A stretch of 64,000 bases of DNA from Epilithonimonas caeni DSM 17710 (GTDB lineage: Bacteria > Bacteroidota > Bacteroidia > Flavobacteriales > Weeksellaceae), in NCBI RefSeq assembly GCF_000426465.1, contig NZ_AUFK01000013.1, positions 372,001 to 436,000 on the forward strand, written 5' to 3'. Positions 45,070 through 53,481 of the stretch are shown here, one piece after another. Within the stretch, counting starts at the first letter, position 1. Each line of letters begins with the position of its first letter. The notes under the pieces are model-generated. The model was given only the letters and a program-made list of their open reading frames with translations. It ran no database searches and was not told where the DNA came from. A program made the position numbers and the translations under genes.

Positions 45070-45801
45070 CTATATTTTCCCATATACTTTTTCTCTTTCA
45101 GAATGTAGCCATTCATTTAATGATAAATGGCTTGGTTGAAACTCTATCCCTGTGCATCCTGCTGATTCAATTTCGGTTTTTAGTTTTTCAGATACAAGAT
45201 ATAACCCACTAAAAACATAACGTAACATAACGAAATCTGGAGTAATATTTTCTTTTAAGATTAGTTTCTCTATAGTGATTAATTCTGTTTTCTCTTGAGC
45301 AACTTTAATGTATTTTTCAAACTCTTTTAAATTTTCAACACTTAAAAAAACCATTTTAGTTTCATAGGTAGTTTCGAAATCATCTGTATGTTTTTCATAT
45401 TTTATTAAGGAATTTTGAAAATCAATAAATTCTTGATTAAAACCATATCCATTAAAAATCCAATAATCCAAATACTCTATACCCTCTTTTATTATAGGAC
45501 AACTAATAAATTCTCCTTTACTTTTATCAATATATTTTTCGATAATATTTTTTAATTTACCCGATAATAATAAATTTAAATTAAATCCAACATGCCAAAT
45601 TTCAATCAAATCAGTTAAATTAGATTTTTTATCTAATATTGGGGTTGCTAGAATTACGTCATCCGGAAATTTTTTGAAATGAATATTACCCATAAAATTA
45701 GGAGTGTCCCAAATATGACAATAATACCTAACATCTTTTATTTGTGGATACTGGCCCTTTATACGATTATCTAGTGTGTTTTTTAGAAAAAAACATTTCA
45801 T
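45070..45801 (-). CDS. Second Imm11-like immunity protein, partner of the orphan tip
   Basis: The 243-residue soluble protein is homologous to the 46097-46822 gene over its full length. Shared points are a start with N-L-x-x-K-I-x-G-x-x-P, the CHIWD motif, the KKSxLTDLI segment, and the end YLVSEKLKxEIExAGCTGIEF. This pattern fits the Imm11 (DUF1629) immunity family. The two differ widely in the middle, as expected for immunity proteins matched to different toxin tips. It begins 3 bases after the stop of the orphan tip. Confidence 0.75.
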   Translation of the reverse strand: MKCFFLKNTLDNRIKGQYPQIKDVRYYCHIWDTPNFMGNIHFKKFPDDVILATPILDKKSNLTDLIEIWHVGFNLNLLLSGKLKNIIEKYIDKSKGEFISCPIIKEGIEYLDYWIFNGYGFNQEFIDFQNSLIKYEKHTDDFETTYETKMVFLSVENLKEFEKYIKVAQEKTELITIEKLILKENITPDFVMLRYVFSGLYLVSEKLKTEIESAGCTGIEFQPSHLSLNEWLHSEREKVYGKI

Positions 45802-45804
45802 TTT

Positions 45805-46062
45805 TTAAAAGGTTAAATCATTAATTTTGATATTAGGATTGTTTTGAATTGCTGTTTTAGCCTTCTGAATTATAGACATAACATAACTGTATGCTTGATC
45901 TGGTGATGCATTAGGATTAGCATTATTCCAATTAGTAAGGTAATTTTTTATTATATTATTATAATTTCCGTGACTTCCACTATGAACGGCTGTACTCAAA
46001 GGAATCCCATTCAGTGCCTCGTTAATCATAAAGGCATTTTTAGATAACATTGCTTTTTGTAT
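45805..46062 (-). pseudogene. Orphan AHH-type toxin tip without its own start
   Basis: The frame matches the C-terminal end of the 717-residue toxin from IQKAMLSKNAFMINEALNG to the terminal Phe. The similarity at DNA level starts precisely at 46062, the border of the palindrome, so the AHHIIPF part is missing. Upstream the frame is open to 46149 only by running through the palindrome and the end of the other immunity gene, which is not a credible start. It shares a core of 54 identical bases with the full gene, while the last 60 residues diverge. The best reading is a silent, exchangeable toxin tip. Confidence 0.75.
45970..46023 (-). repeat. 54-nt identical tract, orphan copy
   Basis: This tract is identical to 46978-47031. 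It encodes LNGIPLSTAVHSGSH and adjacent residues. Towards 46062 similarity continues with four mismatches in 39 bases. It is long enough to seed homologous recombination. Confidence 0.85.
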
Positions 46063-46099
46063 AAAACAATTGAGCGAAAATTTTCGCTCAATTGTTTTA
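46062..46099. terminator. Perfect 38-nt palindrome, bidirectional terminator at the cassette border
   Basis: AAAACAATTGAGCGAAAA at 46063-46080 is followed without a loop by its exact complement to 46098, with T46062 and A46099 also pairing. The stem has A/T ends in both directions. It overlaps the TAA stop of the first immunity gene and ends at the first base homologous to the toxin. As RNA it would form a strong hairpin and end transcription in front of the orphan tip. Confidence 0.8.
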
Positions 46100-46822
46100 C
46101 GCTTTTCCATATACTCTCTCTCTTTCACCTCCGGGAGCAGTCCATTCACTATAACTTAATTCACTTGGTTGAAACTCTATCCCAGTACAGCCTGCTTCTT
46201 CTATTTCTTGCTTTAGTTTTTCAGAAACAAGATATTTTATACCTCCATCAATATAATTTAGCACAAAAAAATCCTCTTTAAAATCTGAATTCATATAAAT
46301 TTTAGAAAAAAATATCTTTCCTTCCAACTCATTTTTTCCTATGTAAGTAACTAAGTCATTAAAACTATCAAAATATATGTTTTCCAAATAAGTTCCTCCT
46401 TCTTCTTTTCTTTTCCTTATTAATAAAGTTGATTTTTTTATATCTATAAATTTAGAATATGATTTAACGGAATTTACTATCCAATACTCATTTATAAAAC
46501 TATCTTTATAGATAATTGGGGAATTAAAAAATTGTACTTGACCACGACCAGTTTTTGTTTCTAAAATTTCCTTAAGTTTATTGCTTAAAAGTAATTTTCT
46601 AGTAAAGCCCATTCCAACAACAGATATTAAATCTGTCAGCTTTGATTTCTTATGAAGTATTGCATTGGAAACTATAGGATCAAAATCAATCTTCACAAGT
46701 TCATGATGCTCTATAAACCTAGGTTCATCCCAAATATGACAATTATTTTTAGCCTGTATTGATTGAGGAAAATACCCTACTATTTTTAAATTCAAACTAT
46801 TATTAATTATGTAGTATCTCAT
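46097..46822 (-). CDS. Imm11-like immunity protein of the resident AHH toxin
   Basis: The 241-residue soluble protein has the CHIWD, KKSKLTDLI and YLVSEKLKQEIEEAGCTGIEF features of the Imm11 (DUF1629)-like family. Its ATG overlaps the toxin TGA by one base (TGATG), so the two are translationally coupled. It is expected to bind and block the toxin tip in the cytoplasm of producing and sister cells. The paralogue at 45070 is the closest visible relative. Confidence 0.75.
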   Translation of the reverse strand: MRYYIINNSLNLKIVGYFPQSIQAKNNCHIWDEPRFIEHHELVKIDFDPIVSNAILHKKSKLTDLISVVGMGFTRKLLLSNKLKEILETKTGRGQVQFFNSPIIYKDSFINEYWIVNSVKSYSKFIDIKKSTLLIRKRKEEGGTYLENIYFDSFNDLVTYIGKNELEGKIFFSKIYMNSDFKEDFFVLNYIDGGIKYLVSEKLKQEIEEAGCTGIEFQPSELSYSEWTAPGGERERVYGKA

Positions 46823-48975
46823 CAGAAATTAATTTGATTAATGTGAGTGTTGGGATTATTTTTAATTACCGTCCTAATATCTGAAATTATATCTATAATT
46901 TCATTATAAACCTGATCGGGTGAATAATGTGAAGGGATAGCATTTAACCTTCTTAAAACTAAATCTGTATAATGTTGGTGACTTCCACTATGAACGGCTG
47001 TACTCAAAGGAATCCCATTCAGTGCCTCGTTTATCATAAATGCATTTTTAGAAAGCATTGCTTTTTGTATCACGGGATTGGTCTGCAATGCAAAAGGTAT
47101 TATGTGGTGTGCAATCCTTACATCTCCTTTTACCATTCCTAAAACCTTTCTAAACAGTTGTTGATTCCTAGATACTACATAAAACCCGTCAGCATTTTTT
47201 GCAATGGCTAATGCAATACCACCTGCAACTGTTTTTATAGCAAATTTTGCTCCTGTTGCTCCCCAACCGGCAATCGGTATAGCACCTGCGTAACTTAAGC
47301 CGGCATTCAAAGCATCACCTTCAATGGTATAAATTGCACCATTTGTTATATCACAAACTTCCCCAATGACAGGAACGGTACCCGCAATATCCAGAAGTAA
47401 ATGTAATGTTTCTCTGCCAGCATACCAAAACGCTTTTCCTTTGCTCCAACTTGGATAAAGTTTTCTTAGTAATTTATAATTTGCAGCAATTAGCTTTACT
47501 TTTTCTTTAGTCCATTGTTGAAGAAACAAGCCTGCACAACAATTATTATTAAGCACATACTCGATTTGTGTTTCTGTCATATTGTCTATATCGGCGTATG
47601 CCCCAAAGGCTGCGAAAGCTTCGTTGGTCTCTTTTACATATTCTTCTTCATATGGAGAGTTAGCAATAGAGAGGTTTATCTGGATAATATCATTGAACTC
47701 TTTGAGTGATAGTTTTTTGATATTTTGTGTATAGATTGGGGAGTAACCAGTTGTGAAAATATTATTTATCTGAGCAAGTGTTACATTATGATTTATAAAG
47801 TAGCTTTTGAAACTTTGCCAATCCATGTAGGGATATATGTCAAAAAGCGGAATGAAAAATGTTTCCAGCTTATTTTTCAAGATATTCAAATCGGGCTGAG
47901 GGTCTGCAATGGCATACTCAGTAAGCATATCATTTATAAATTGAGACTTATGCAATGTATTGTTTACAAGACAATTCTTAATGGTATTGGTAATTACAGA
48001 ATTATTTTGCAGCAGATCCAGCTGCTCTTTTTTCAGAACAATATTATAGTCCGTCAATGACTTAAACACCAATCGGACATATGCATTGTAAACATAGATA
48101 TCTACATCGGGATTCATAAGATACCAAGGAACATTGTTGGGGTTGGTACCTGATCCTCCACCAGGGTTTCCTCCTGTATCACCGGTATTTCCCGTACCGG
48201 TAGTAGTGCCAGTACTAGGAGCCCCTAGGGTATAACAAGAAACAGAGACACAATCACGACATTCGTCGCACGGTCCTATACATCCTGCACAATGCCAAGA
48301 ATATATACATACCTGCTGCATCCTGCCAGAAACAGTTGTAGACTCTATATCTCTTACAGAGAAGGATTTGTAATCGTTTTCTTCTCTAAGAGGTATAGCC
48401 TCAAATAGTTCCTGAGGGATTGAAGAATATCGTCGTTCGCCAAAAATCTCATGATCGAAATATATAAAGGTCATCAATACCTTCTCTCTGATACTTTTGT
48501 CAATATTCTCATTATTTGCAAATTCTTCCAGCTGTTCATTCGTAACAGTATAAATATTGGGGTTGTCAGAATCTGAGTTTTCTACATACATGACTGATGA
48601 AAGAAAATTATCCTCTTGCCGCAATGGGATGATCAGTGTTTCCGTTGTGTCCTCGTTTCCTTTATTGGCTGTTCCATGGTTGTGACCCGAATGTAGGTCT
48701 GTGTCAACCATATAACTCCAAACTGGTAAACCTGTTTTATCTGATAATGCTGATAGGAAATCAGTTTTACTGTTTATAGCTTTTAGTTTCCGGATAGAAT
48801 TGGAAACCAGTGTTGCGTTTCCTTTTTTGTCAATAGTTCCAGTGTTTTTAAAGAATTCTTCTGCACGATTAATTTGTTGCTGATTGGCGACATAATCAAC
48901 TTCTTCGCGACAAGCAAAAGTGAATAAAAAGATTGAAAAGACAAGTGTTTTCCACAGTTTTAGTTTTTTTCTCAT
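46822..48975 (-). CDS. Lipoprotein polymorphic toxin with C-terminal AHH nuclease domain
   Basis: The 717-residue protein has the lipobox FTFAC (Cys22). Residues 23-215 are an uncharacterised N-terminal domain. A cluster of seven Cys lies at 223, 229, 232, 236, 239, 242 and 247. A Gly/Thr-rich linker follows (251-281). Residues about 290-520 are helical. A hydrophobic Gly/Ala region around DIAGTVPVIGEVCD resembles the pretoxin part of other polymorphic toxins. The tip begins at AHHIIPF (622-624), with NGIPLSTAVHSGSHQHY and a terminal helix: the AHH nuclease family (HNH fold). It is probably exported, surface-anchored, and degrades nucleic acid in a neighbour. Confidence 0.85.
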   Translation of the reverse strand: MRKKLKLWKTLVFSIFLFTFACREEVDYVANQQQINRAEEFFKNTGTIDKKGNATLVSNSIRKLKAINSKTDFLSALSDKTGLPVWSYMVDTDLHSGHNHGTANKGNEDTTETLIIPLRQEDNFLSSVMYVENSDSDNPNIYTVTNEQLEEFANNENIDKSIREKVLMTFIYFDHEIFGERRYSSIPQELFEAIPLREENDYKSFSVRDIESTTVSGRMQQVCIYSWHCAGCIGPCDECRDCVSVSCYTLGAPSTGTTTGTGNTGDTGGNPGGGSGTNPNNVPWYLMNPDVDIYVYNAYVRLVFKSLTDYNIVLKKEQLDLLQNNSVITNTIKNCLVNNTLHKSQFINDMLTEYAIADPQPDLNILKNKLETFFIPLFDIYPYMDWQSFKSYFINHNVTLAQINNIFTTGYSPIYTQNIKKLSLKEFNDIIQINLSIANSPYEEEYVKETNEAFAAFGAYADIDNMTETQIEYVLNNNCCAGLFLQQWTKEKVKLIAANYKLLRKLYPSWSKGKAFWYAGRETLHLLLDIAGTVPVIGEVCDITNGAIYTIEGDALNAGLSYAGAIPIAGWGATGAKFAIKTVAGGIALAIAKNADGFYVVSRNQQLFRKVLGMVKGDVRIAHHIIPFALQTNPVIQKAMLSKNAFMINEALNGIPLSTAVHSGSHQHYTDLVLRRLNAIPSHYSPDQVYNEIIDIISDIRTVIKNNPNTHINQINF
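46978..47031 (-). repeat. 54-nt identical tract, resident toxin copy
   Basis: This tract equals 45970-46023. In the full toxin it encodes the catalytic core around HSGSH. See the orphan copy for the comparison. Confidence 0.85.
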
Positions 48976-49039
48976 TGTGTAATTGTTTTTAGAGTTAAAA
49001 ATATTAAATATAATTGATGTTTTTAAATTATATTTTTAA

Positions 49040-49047
49040 CAAAACTA
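49040..49047 (-). promoter_or_regulatory. -7 box TAGTTTTG for the toxin operon
   Basis: The plus strand reads CAAAACTA, that is TAGTTTTG on the minus strand, 65 bases before the toxin ATG. No TTG at the usual 19-base spacing was seen. It is divergent from the XRE promoter. Confidence 0.45.
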
Positions 49048-49093
49048 AATATAATGGATCAATATTCATATAGAACAAAATCAACAAATAATG

Positions 49094-49123
49094 TTGGGTT
49101 TTTACCACAAAAGCATAAATTTG
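49094..49123 (+). promoter_or_regulatory. Full promoter TTG-N19-TAAATTTG for the XRE gene
   Basis: TTG at 49094-49096 is followed by 19 bases and TAAATTTG at 49116-49123. The XRE start is 15 bases downstream. Confidence 0.75.
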
Positions 49124-49138
49124 TGAAAAAATACAGCT

Positions 49139-49471
49139 ATGGCAATAGGCACCAATCTCAGAAAGCTCAGAAATAAGACCAAACTCTCTCAACAAGAAGT
49201 TGCAGATATGCTTGGTCTTGACAGAAGCACCTATATCAATTGGGAAAATGAAACATCTGACGTGAAATCTCAGTATATACCGAAATTAGCAGAGATTTTC
49301 AAAGTCAATATTGATGATTTATTTGATTTGGATAAAAAATTTAATATTGTGAATAATTCTGAGAGTAGAGACAACTCTATTGGAATTGTTGTATTTAATT
49401 TTTCGGATAAAAGTTTATCAGAAGAACTTAGCTCTCAAATTGGTGAGCTAATCAAAAGCTTGAAAAAATGA
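49139..49471 (+). CDS. XRE-family DNA-binding regulator
   Basis: The 110-residue protein has a lambda-repressor-like helix-turn-helix at residues 5-62 (LRKLRNKTKLSQQEVADMLG, then STYINWENE). The last 40 residues are acidic and helical, perhaps a dimerisation part. The gene overlaps pepT by four bases (ATGA) and diverges from the toxin operon with a 163-base gap. It could regulate either side; no operator palindrome was recognised. Confidence 0.88.
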   Translation: MAIGTNLRKLRNKTKLSQQEVADMLGLDRSTYINWENETSDVKSQYIPKLAEIFKVNIDDLFDLDKKFNIVNNSESRDNSIGIVVFNFSDKSLSEELSSQIGELIKSLKK

Positions 49472-50724
49472 ACAAAGAAAACATCCGATTAGACGGCATT
49501 TGGAGAGAAAAACTCCTTAACAGATTTATCACTTACATCAAGATCTATTCAACCAGTGATGCAGAAAGCGAGACCACACCTTCTACAGAAAGGCAATGGG
49601 ATATCGCCAATTATCTGTATAAAGAATTACAGGATCTGGGATTGGAAGATGTAAGCATAGATGAAAAAGGATACGTTTTTGGATTCATTCCTTCTAATAA
49701 AGAGGAAAAAGTTCCTCAAGTTGGATTCATTGCACATTATGATTCGTCACCGGATTTCAATGGAGAAAATGTGAATCCGCAGATCTGGGAAAACTACGAT
49801 GGTGAAGATCTGTTACTGAACAAAGAAACCGGATTCACTTTGTCATCAACCAAATTTGAATCTTTAAAACAATATATCGGACAAACCATTATCACAACAG
49901 ACGGAACAACATTGTTGAGCGCTGATGATAAAGCTGGTGTTGCAGAGATCGTAACCGCGGCAGAATTTCTTCTGGCCAATCCACAGATCAAACATGGACG
50001 GGTTTCCATCGGATTCAATCCGGATGAAGAGATCGGTAGAGGTGCGCATCATTTTGATGTTGAGAAATTCGGAGCAGAATGGGCTTACACAATGGATGGC
50101 GGAGAAATCGGGGAGTTGGAATATGAAAACTTCAATGCTGCTGGCGCAGTGGTAAAAATCCATGGATTGTCTGTTCACCCAGGTTATTCTTTCGGGAAAA
50201 TGCTGAATGCAGGATTAGTGGCTTCAGAATTCATTCAATCACTTCCGGCCAATGAAACCCCTGCAACGACGAAGGGTTTTGAAGGATTTTTCCATTTAAC
50301 GGATTTTGAGGGTGATGTTTCCGAAGCTAAACTTCAGTACATTATCCGTGACCATGATGACCAAAAATTCGAAGACAGAAAAAAACTGATTGCTGGAAAA
50401 GTTGAAGAAATCAACAAAAAGTACGGAGAAAAAACTGCTGAGATAGAAATCAAGCCGCAATATCTCAATATGAAAAAGCAGTTCGAAGGCAAAATGCATA
50501 TTGTTGATATCGCTGAACAGGCAATGAAAGATTCCGGAATTGAGCCGAAAATCAAGGCTATCAGAGGCGGAACCGACGGCGCACAGTTGTCTTATATGGG
50601 ACTACCTTGCCCGAATATTTTTGCTGGTGGACATAACTTCCACGGGCCTTACGAATTTGTACCTTTGGAAAGTATGATTGCGGCCGTAAAAGTGATTGTA
50701 AATATTGCCCAGTCGGTAAAATAA
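49468..50724 (+). CDS. pepT: Tripeptidase PepT
   Basis: The 418-residue M20 metallopeptidase removes N-terminal residues from tripeptides in the cytoplasm. Zinc-site motifs are GFIAHYDSSPDF, TLLSADDKAGVAEI, NPDEEIGRGAHHFD and AYTMDGGEIGELE, with GGHNFHGPYEF near the end. The length is near the 408 residues of E. coli PepT. It is co-transcribed with the XRE gene. Confidence 0.95.
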   Translation: MNKENIRLDGIWREKLLNRFITYIKIYSTSDAESETTPSTERQWDIANYLYKELQDLGLEDVSIDEKGYVFGFIPSNKEEKVPQVGFIAHYDSSPDFNGENVNPQIWENYDGEDLLLNKETGFTLSSTKFESLKQYIGQTIITTDGTTLLSADDKAGVAEIVTAAEFLLANPQIKHGRVSIGFNPDEEIGRGAHHFDVEKFGAEWAYTMDGGEIGELEYENFNAAGAVVKIHGLSVHPGYSFGKMLNAGLVASEFIQSLPANETPATTKGFEGFFHLTDFEGDVSEAKLQYIIRDHDDQKFEDRKKLIAGKVEEINKKYGEKTAEIEIKPQYLNMKKQFEGKMHIVDIAEQAMKDSGIEPKIKAIRGGTDGAQLSYMGLPCPNIFAGGHNFHGPYEFVPLESMIAAVKVIVNIAQSVK

Positions 50725-50751
50725 TTTAATTTTAAACCAAATAAATTCTGA

Positions 50752-51171
50752 ATGACAATCAAAGAAAAACAACAAGAACTCATTGATGAATTTGCCTTTC
50801 TGGACGATTGGGAGCAGAAATATGAATATATCATAGACCTTGGGAAAGAGCTAAAAGGACTTCCTGAGGACAAAAAAACGGATGATAATCTCATCAGAGG
50901 CTGCCAGTCAAAAGTTTGGATCGATGCAGAGTTCAAAGATGGGAAATTGTTTTTCAATGCGGATTCTGATGGGATCTTGCCAAAAGGAATTGTTTCGCTT
51001 TTGGTGAGAATCTATAGTGGACATTCTACTCAAGAAATCCTTGATTCGGATTTTGATTTTATATCTGAGATCGGATTACAGGAGTTTCTTTCTCCATCCA
51101 GGGCCAACGGCTTAATGGCTATGACCAAGCAGATCAAATTTTACGCAGTTGCATTTCAACTAAAGAAGTAG
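50752..51171 (+). CDS. sufE: SufE-family sulfur acceptor
   Basis: SufE takes sulfur from the cysteine desulfurase SufS and hands it to SufB in Fe-S cluster assembly. The 139-residue protein has the active Cys in RGCQSKVW (about residue 50), and the end SPSRANGLMAM is typical. It is followed without a gap by the glycosyltransferase gene (stop TAG then GTG). Confidence 0.92.
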   Translation: MTIKEKQQELIDEFAFLDDWEQKYEYIIDLGKELKGLPEDKKTDDNLIRGCQSKVWIDAEFKDGKLFFNADSDGILPKGIVSLLVRIYSGHSTQEILDSDFDFISEIGLQEFLSPSRANGLMAMTKQIKFYAVAFQLKK

Positions 51172-52137
51172 GTGAAAAGAATTCTGGCATATCGTTTTTC
51201 TGCATTCGGAGATGTAGCCATGACCGTTCCCGTCTGCGTAGAGTTTCTGGAACAGAATCCTGATGTTGAAATTGTATTTGTGAGCAGGGACAACTTCAAA
51301 GATCTTTTTGACAAACATCCGAGACTGAAGTTCCATGGAGTCAACTTCGATGATTATAAAGGGATTTTCGGAATCAGAAAACTGACGAAACAACTGATCA
51401 AACAATTTAAACCCGATTACGTTGCCGACCTTCATGATGTGATCAGAACCAAAATGATCAATTCTATTTTTTTCAGACATGGTTTCAAAGTTTATCAGAT
51501 CGACAAAGGGAAAGATGATAAAGAGCGACTTACGGATGTCTGGAATCTGGATAAAATTCAACTAAAAAGAACGGTTGAAAGATATGCCGATGTTTTTCGG
51601 AGAATGGGTTTTCAGCTTGTACTATCACATAAACTAAGAATCCAGTCAAACAACAAAAAAGATATTGGATTTGCACCTTTTGCACAGCACAAAGGTAAAA
51701 TGATGCCCGAAGAGAAATCTTTTGAGTTGGCAAAAATTCTGGCTAAGACTCACAAAGTTTATTTTTTCGGAGGAGGGAAAGAGGAAAACGAGATCCTTAC
51801 AAAATGGGAAAAACAAATCCCAAATACTCACAGTTTATCCGGAAAACTATCCCTGAAGGAAGAACTTAAAAAGATTTCTGAACTGGAAGTTATGATCTGT
51901 ATGGATTCTGCTAATATGCATTTGGCTAGTCTCATGGGAACCAGATGTATTTCTGTCTGGGGTTCTACTCATCATTTTGCCGGTTTTCTGGGTTATGGAC
52001 AAAGTGAAGATGATATTGTCCACGTTAAGGATCTATCTTGCAGACCTTGTTCCGTTTTTGGTGATAAAGAATGTTTCCGGGGCGATTATGCTTGTCTGGA
52101 AGAGCTTAATATACAGAGCATTATAGATAAGGTATGA
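51172..52137 (+). CDS. Glycosyltransferase family 9 (heptosyltransferase-like)
   Basis: The 321-residue protein starts at a GTG directly behind the sufE stop with MKRILAYRFSAFGDVAMTVPV, the usual GT9 beginning. The GT-B motif GFAPFAQHKGKMMPEEK, MICMDSANMHLASLMGT and VSVWGSTHHFAGF-like region mark the sugar-nucleotide domain. It probably adds a heptose or similar sugar to lipopolysaccharide. It overlaps the next glycosyltransferase by four bases. Confidence 0.9.
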   Translation: MKRILAYRFSAFGDVAMTVPVCVEFLEQNPDVEIVFVSRDNFKDLFDKHPRLKFHGVNFDDYKGIFGIRKLTKQLIKQFKPDYVADLHDVIRTKMINSIFFRHGFKVYQIDKGKDDKERLTDVWNLDKIQLKRTVERYADVFRRMGFQLVLSHKLRIQSNNKKDIGFAPFAQHKGKMMPEEKSFELAKILAKTHKVYFFGGGKEENEILTKWEKQIPNTHSLSGKLSLKEELKKISELEVMICMDSANMHLASLMGTRCISVWGSTHHFAGFLGYGQSEDDIVHVKDLSCRPCSVFGDKECFRGDYACLEELNIQSIIDKV

Positions 52138-53036
52138 AGCTAAGTATTTGTATTCCTGTTTATAATTTTGATGTCAATGAGCTTGTTAATGACCTTTACA
52201 GCCAGATTGCTTTGGATAATCTGGATGCAGAGATAATTATAATTGATGATGCTTCCAAAAAAGAATTCATTGACAAAAACAGAGGTTTGGAATCCAAGTC
52301 CGATCAATTCATTTTCCTCAATAAAAATATAGGACGTTCCAAGATCCGAAATCTATTTACAGAATATTCAGACTCAGAATATTTGCTATTCCTGGATTGC
52401 GATGGAAAAATAATTGATAAAAACTTTCTCAGGAAATACTTTGATTTTATTAATGGAAAGAATCCCGATGTTATTTACGGAGGTAGAAAAGTAGATGAGA
52501 AAGAACCGGAACCGGAATATGGTTTACGCTGGAAGTTTGCGACCGAGCGTGAAAATTTGCCAGTGAAAGAACGGATCAAGATGCCTTATTCCAGTTTTCA
52601 GACCAATAATTTTATTGTTAGAAAAAGTATTTTGGAAAAAGTTCCTTTCAATGAGGGAATAACCCAGTATGGATATGAAGATCTGATCTTCGCTAAAGAC
52701 CTTTTTAAGATCAAGGTCAAAATTGAGCACATTGATAACCCGATTTTCAATAATGATGTGGAAACCAATGTTATTTTTCTTGCAAAAGCGGATCAGTCTG
52801 CGAAAAGCCTCTCTCAATTGATCAAGAAAGATAAAGATATCGAAAGAATATCTAAAATAAAATTGGCCAAAGCTTATTTTAGATTAAAACGGACCGGGGG
52901 AATTTTTATTTATAGACTTATCTATAAACTATCTAAGTCATATATAGAAAAAAAACTTCTAGGAGGACATGCATCGCTAAAAGTTCTTGATTTTTATAAA
53001 TTGGGACAGCTTATTGGTTATATGAATAGGAATTGA
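52134..53036 (+). CDS. Glycosyltransferase family 2
   Basis: The 300-residue protein has the GT-A start MKLSICIPVYNFD, then AEIIIIDDASKKEF, and the DxD-like LFLDCDGKIID. The acceptor region contains TQYGYEDLIFAKDLF. It acts with the upstream GT9 enzyme, probably in lipopolysaccharide or glycan synthesis. Its 3' end overlaps the convergent VanZ-like gene by 26 bases. Confidence 0.92.
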   Translation: MKLSICIPVYNFDVNELVNDLYSQIALDNLDAEIIIIDDASKKEFIDKNRGLESKSDQFIFLNKNIGRSKIRNLFTEYSDSEYLLFLDCDGKIIDKNFLRKYFDFINGKNPDVIYGGRKVDEKEPEPEYGLRWKFATERENLPVKERIKMPYSSFQTNNFIVRKSILEKVPFNEGITQYGYEDLIFAKDLFKIKVKIEHIDNPIFNNDVETNVIFLAKADQSAKSLSQLIKKDKDIERISKIKLAKAYFRLKRTGGIFIYRLIYKLSKSYIEKKLLGGHASLKVLDFYKLGQLIGYMNRN

Positions 53037-53481
53037 TTTCCGTATATCCTAATCCTAACTCAGGTCTTATATTTGCTATGTTCAGCCATGTTGCTAATTT
53101 CAGTCCGAAATACCCGATCAGCATCCCAAAAGTATTAAGGAACACGTCATCGATGTCAGCTGTTCCCCTGGCTGTGTAAAGCTGTGCTAGTTCTATCATT
53201 GATATCCAGGAGATAAACAGGCAAAATAACAAGGGTAAATTGTTGAGACGCTTATCCAAAATGCTTAACCATCCGTAAGGAATGAATACCAATATATTTC
53301 CTACAATATTAACCATGAATTTCTGAGAAAAAAACTGATGGTAATTAAGAAAGTATTGGATACTATGAAAAGGATTTAATTGCAAAAACCCGAATTCAGG
53401 GTGTCTTCCACATCCGTAGAACATCATGTATAATAGAAAAATAGTGTAAAAAAAGATCAACACTGCATAATATCTTTTCAT
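53011..53481 (-). CDS. VanZ-like membrane protein
   Basis: The protein has 156 residues from ATG 53481, which follows AGGAAACC. A further ATG at 53544 adds a non-hydrophobic lead and lacks this site. Four membrane segments and the conserved VNIVGNILVFIPYGWL, IELAQLYTARGTADIDDVFLN motif define the VanZ family (teicoplanin-resistance related). In bacteria without vancomycin sensitivity the role is unknown. Confidence 0.85.
   Translation of the reverse strand: MKRYYAVLIFFYTIFLLYMMFYGCGRHPEFGFLQLNPFHSIQYFLNYHQFFSQKFMVNIVGNILVFIPYGWLSILDKRLNNLPLLFCLFISWISMIELAQLYTARGTADIDDVFLNTFGMLIGYFGLKLATWLNIANIRPELGLGYTEINSYSYNQ

Noticed and set aside
46063-46149. N-terminal extension of the orphan toxin tip
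   Set aside because: It runs through the palindrome and the end of the neighbouring immunity gene in another frame, and has no similarity to the toxin.
46057-46281. Plus-strand open frame opposite immunity A
   Set aside because: Its beginning is only the palindrome read on the other strand, and the rest lies antisense to the immunity gene.
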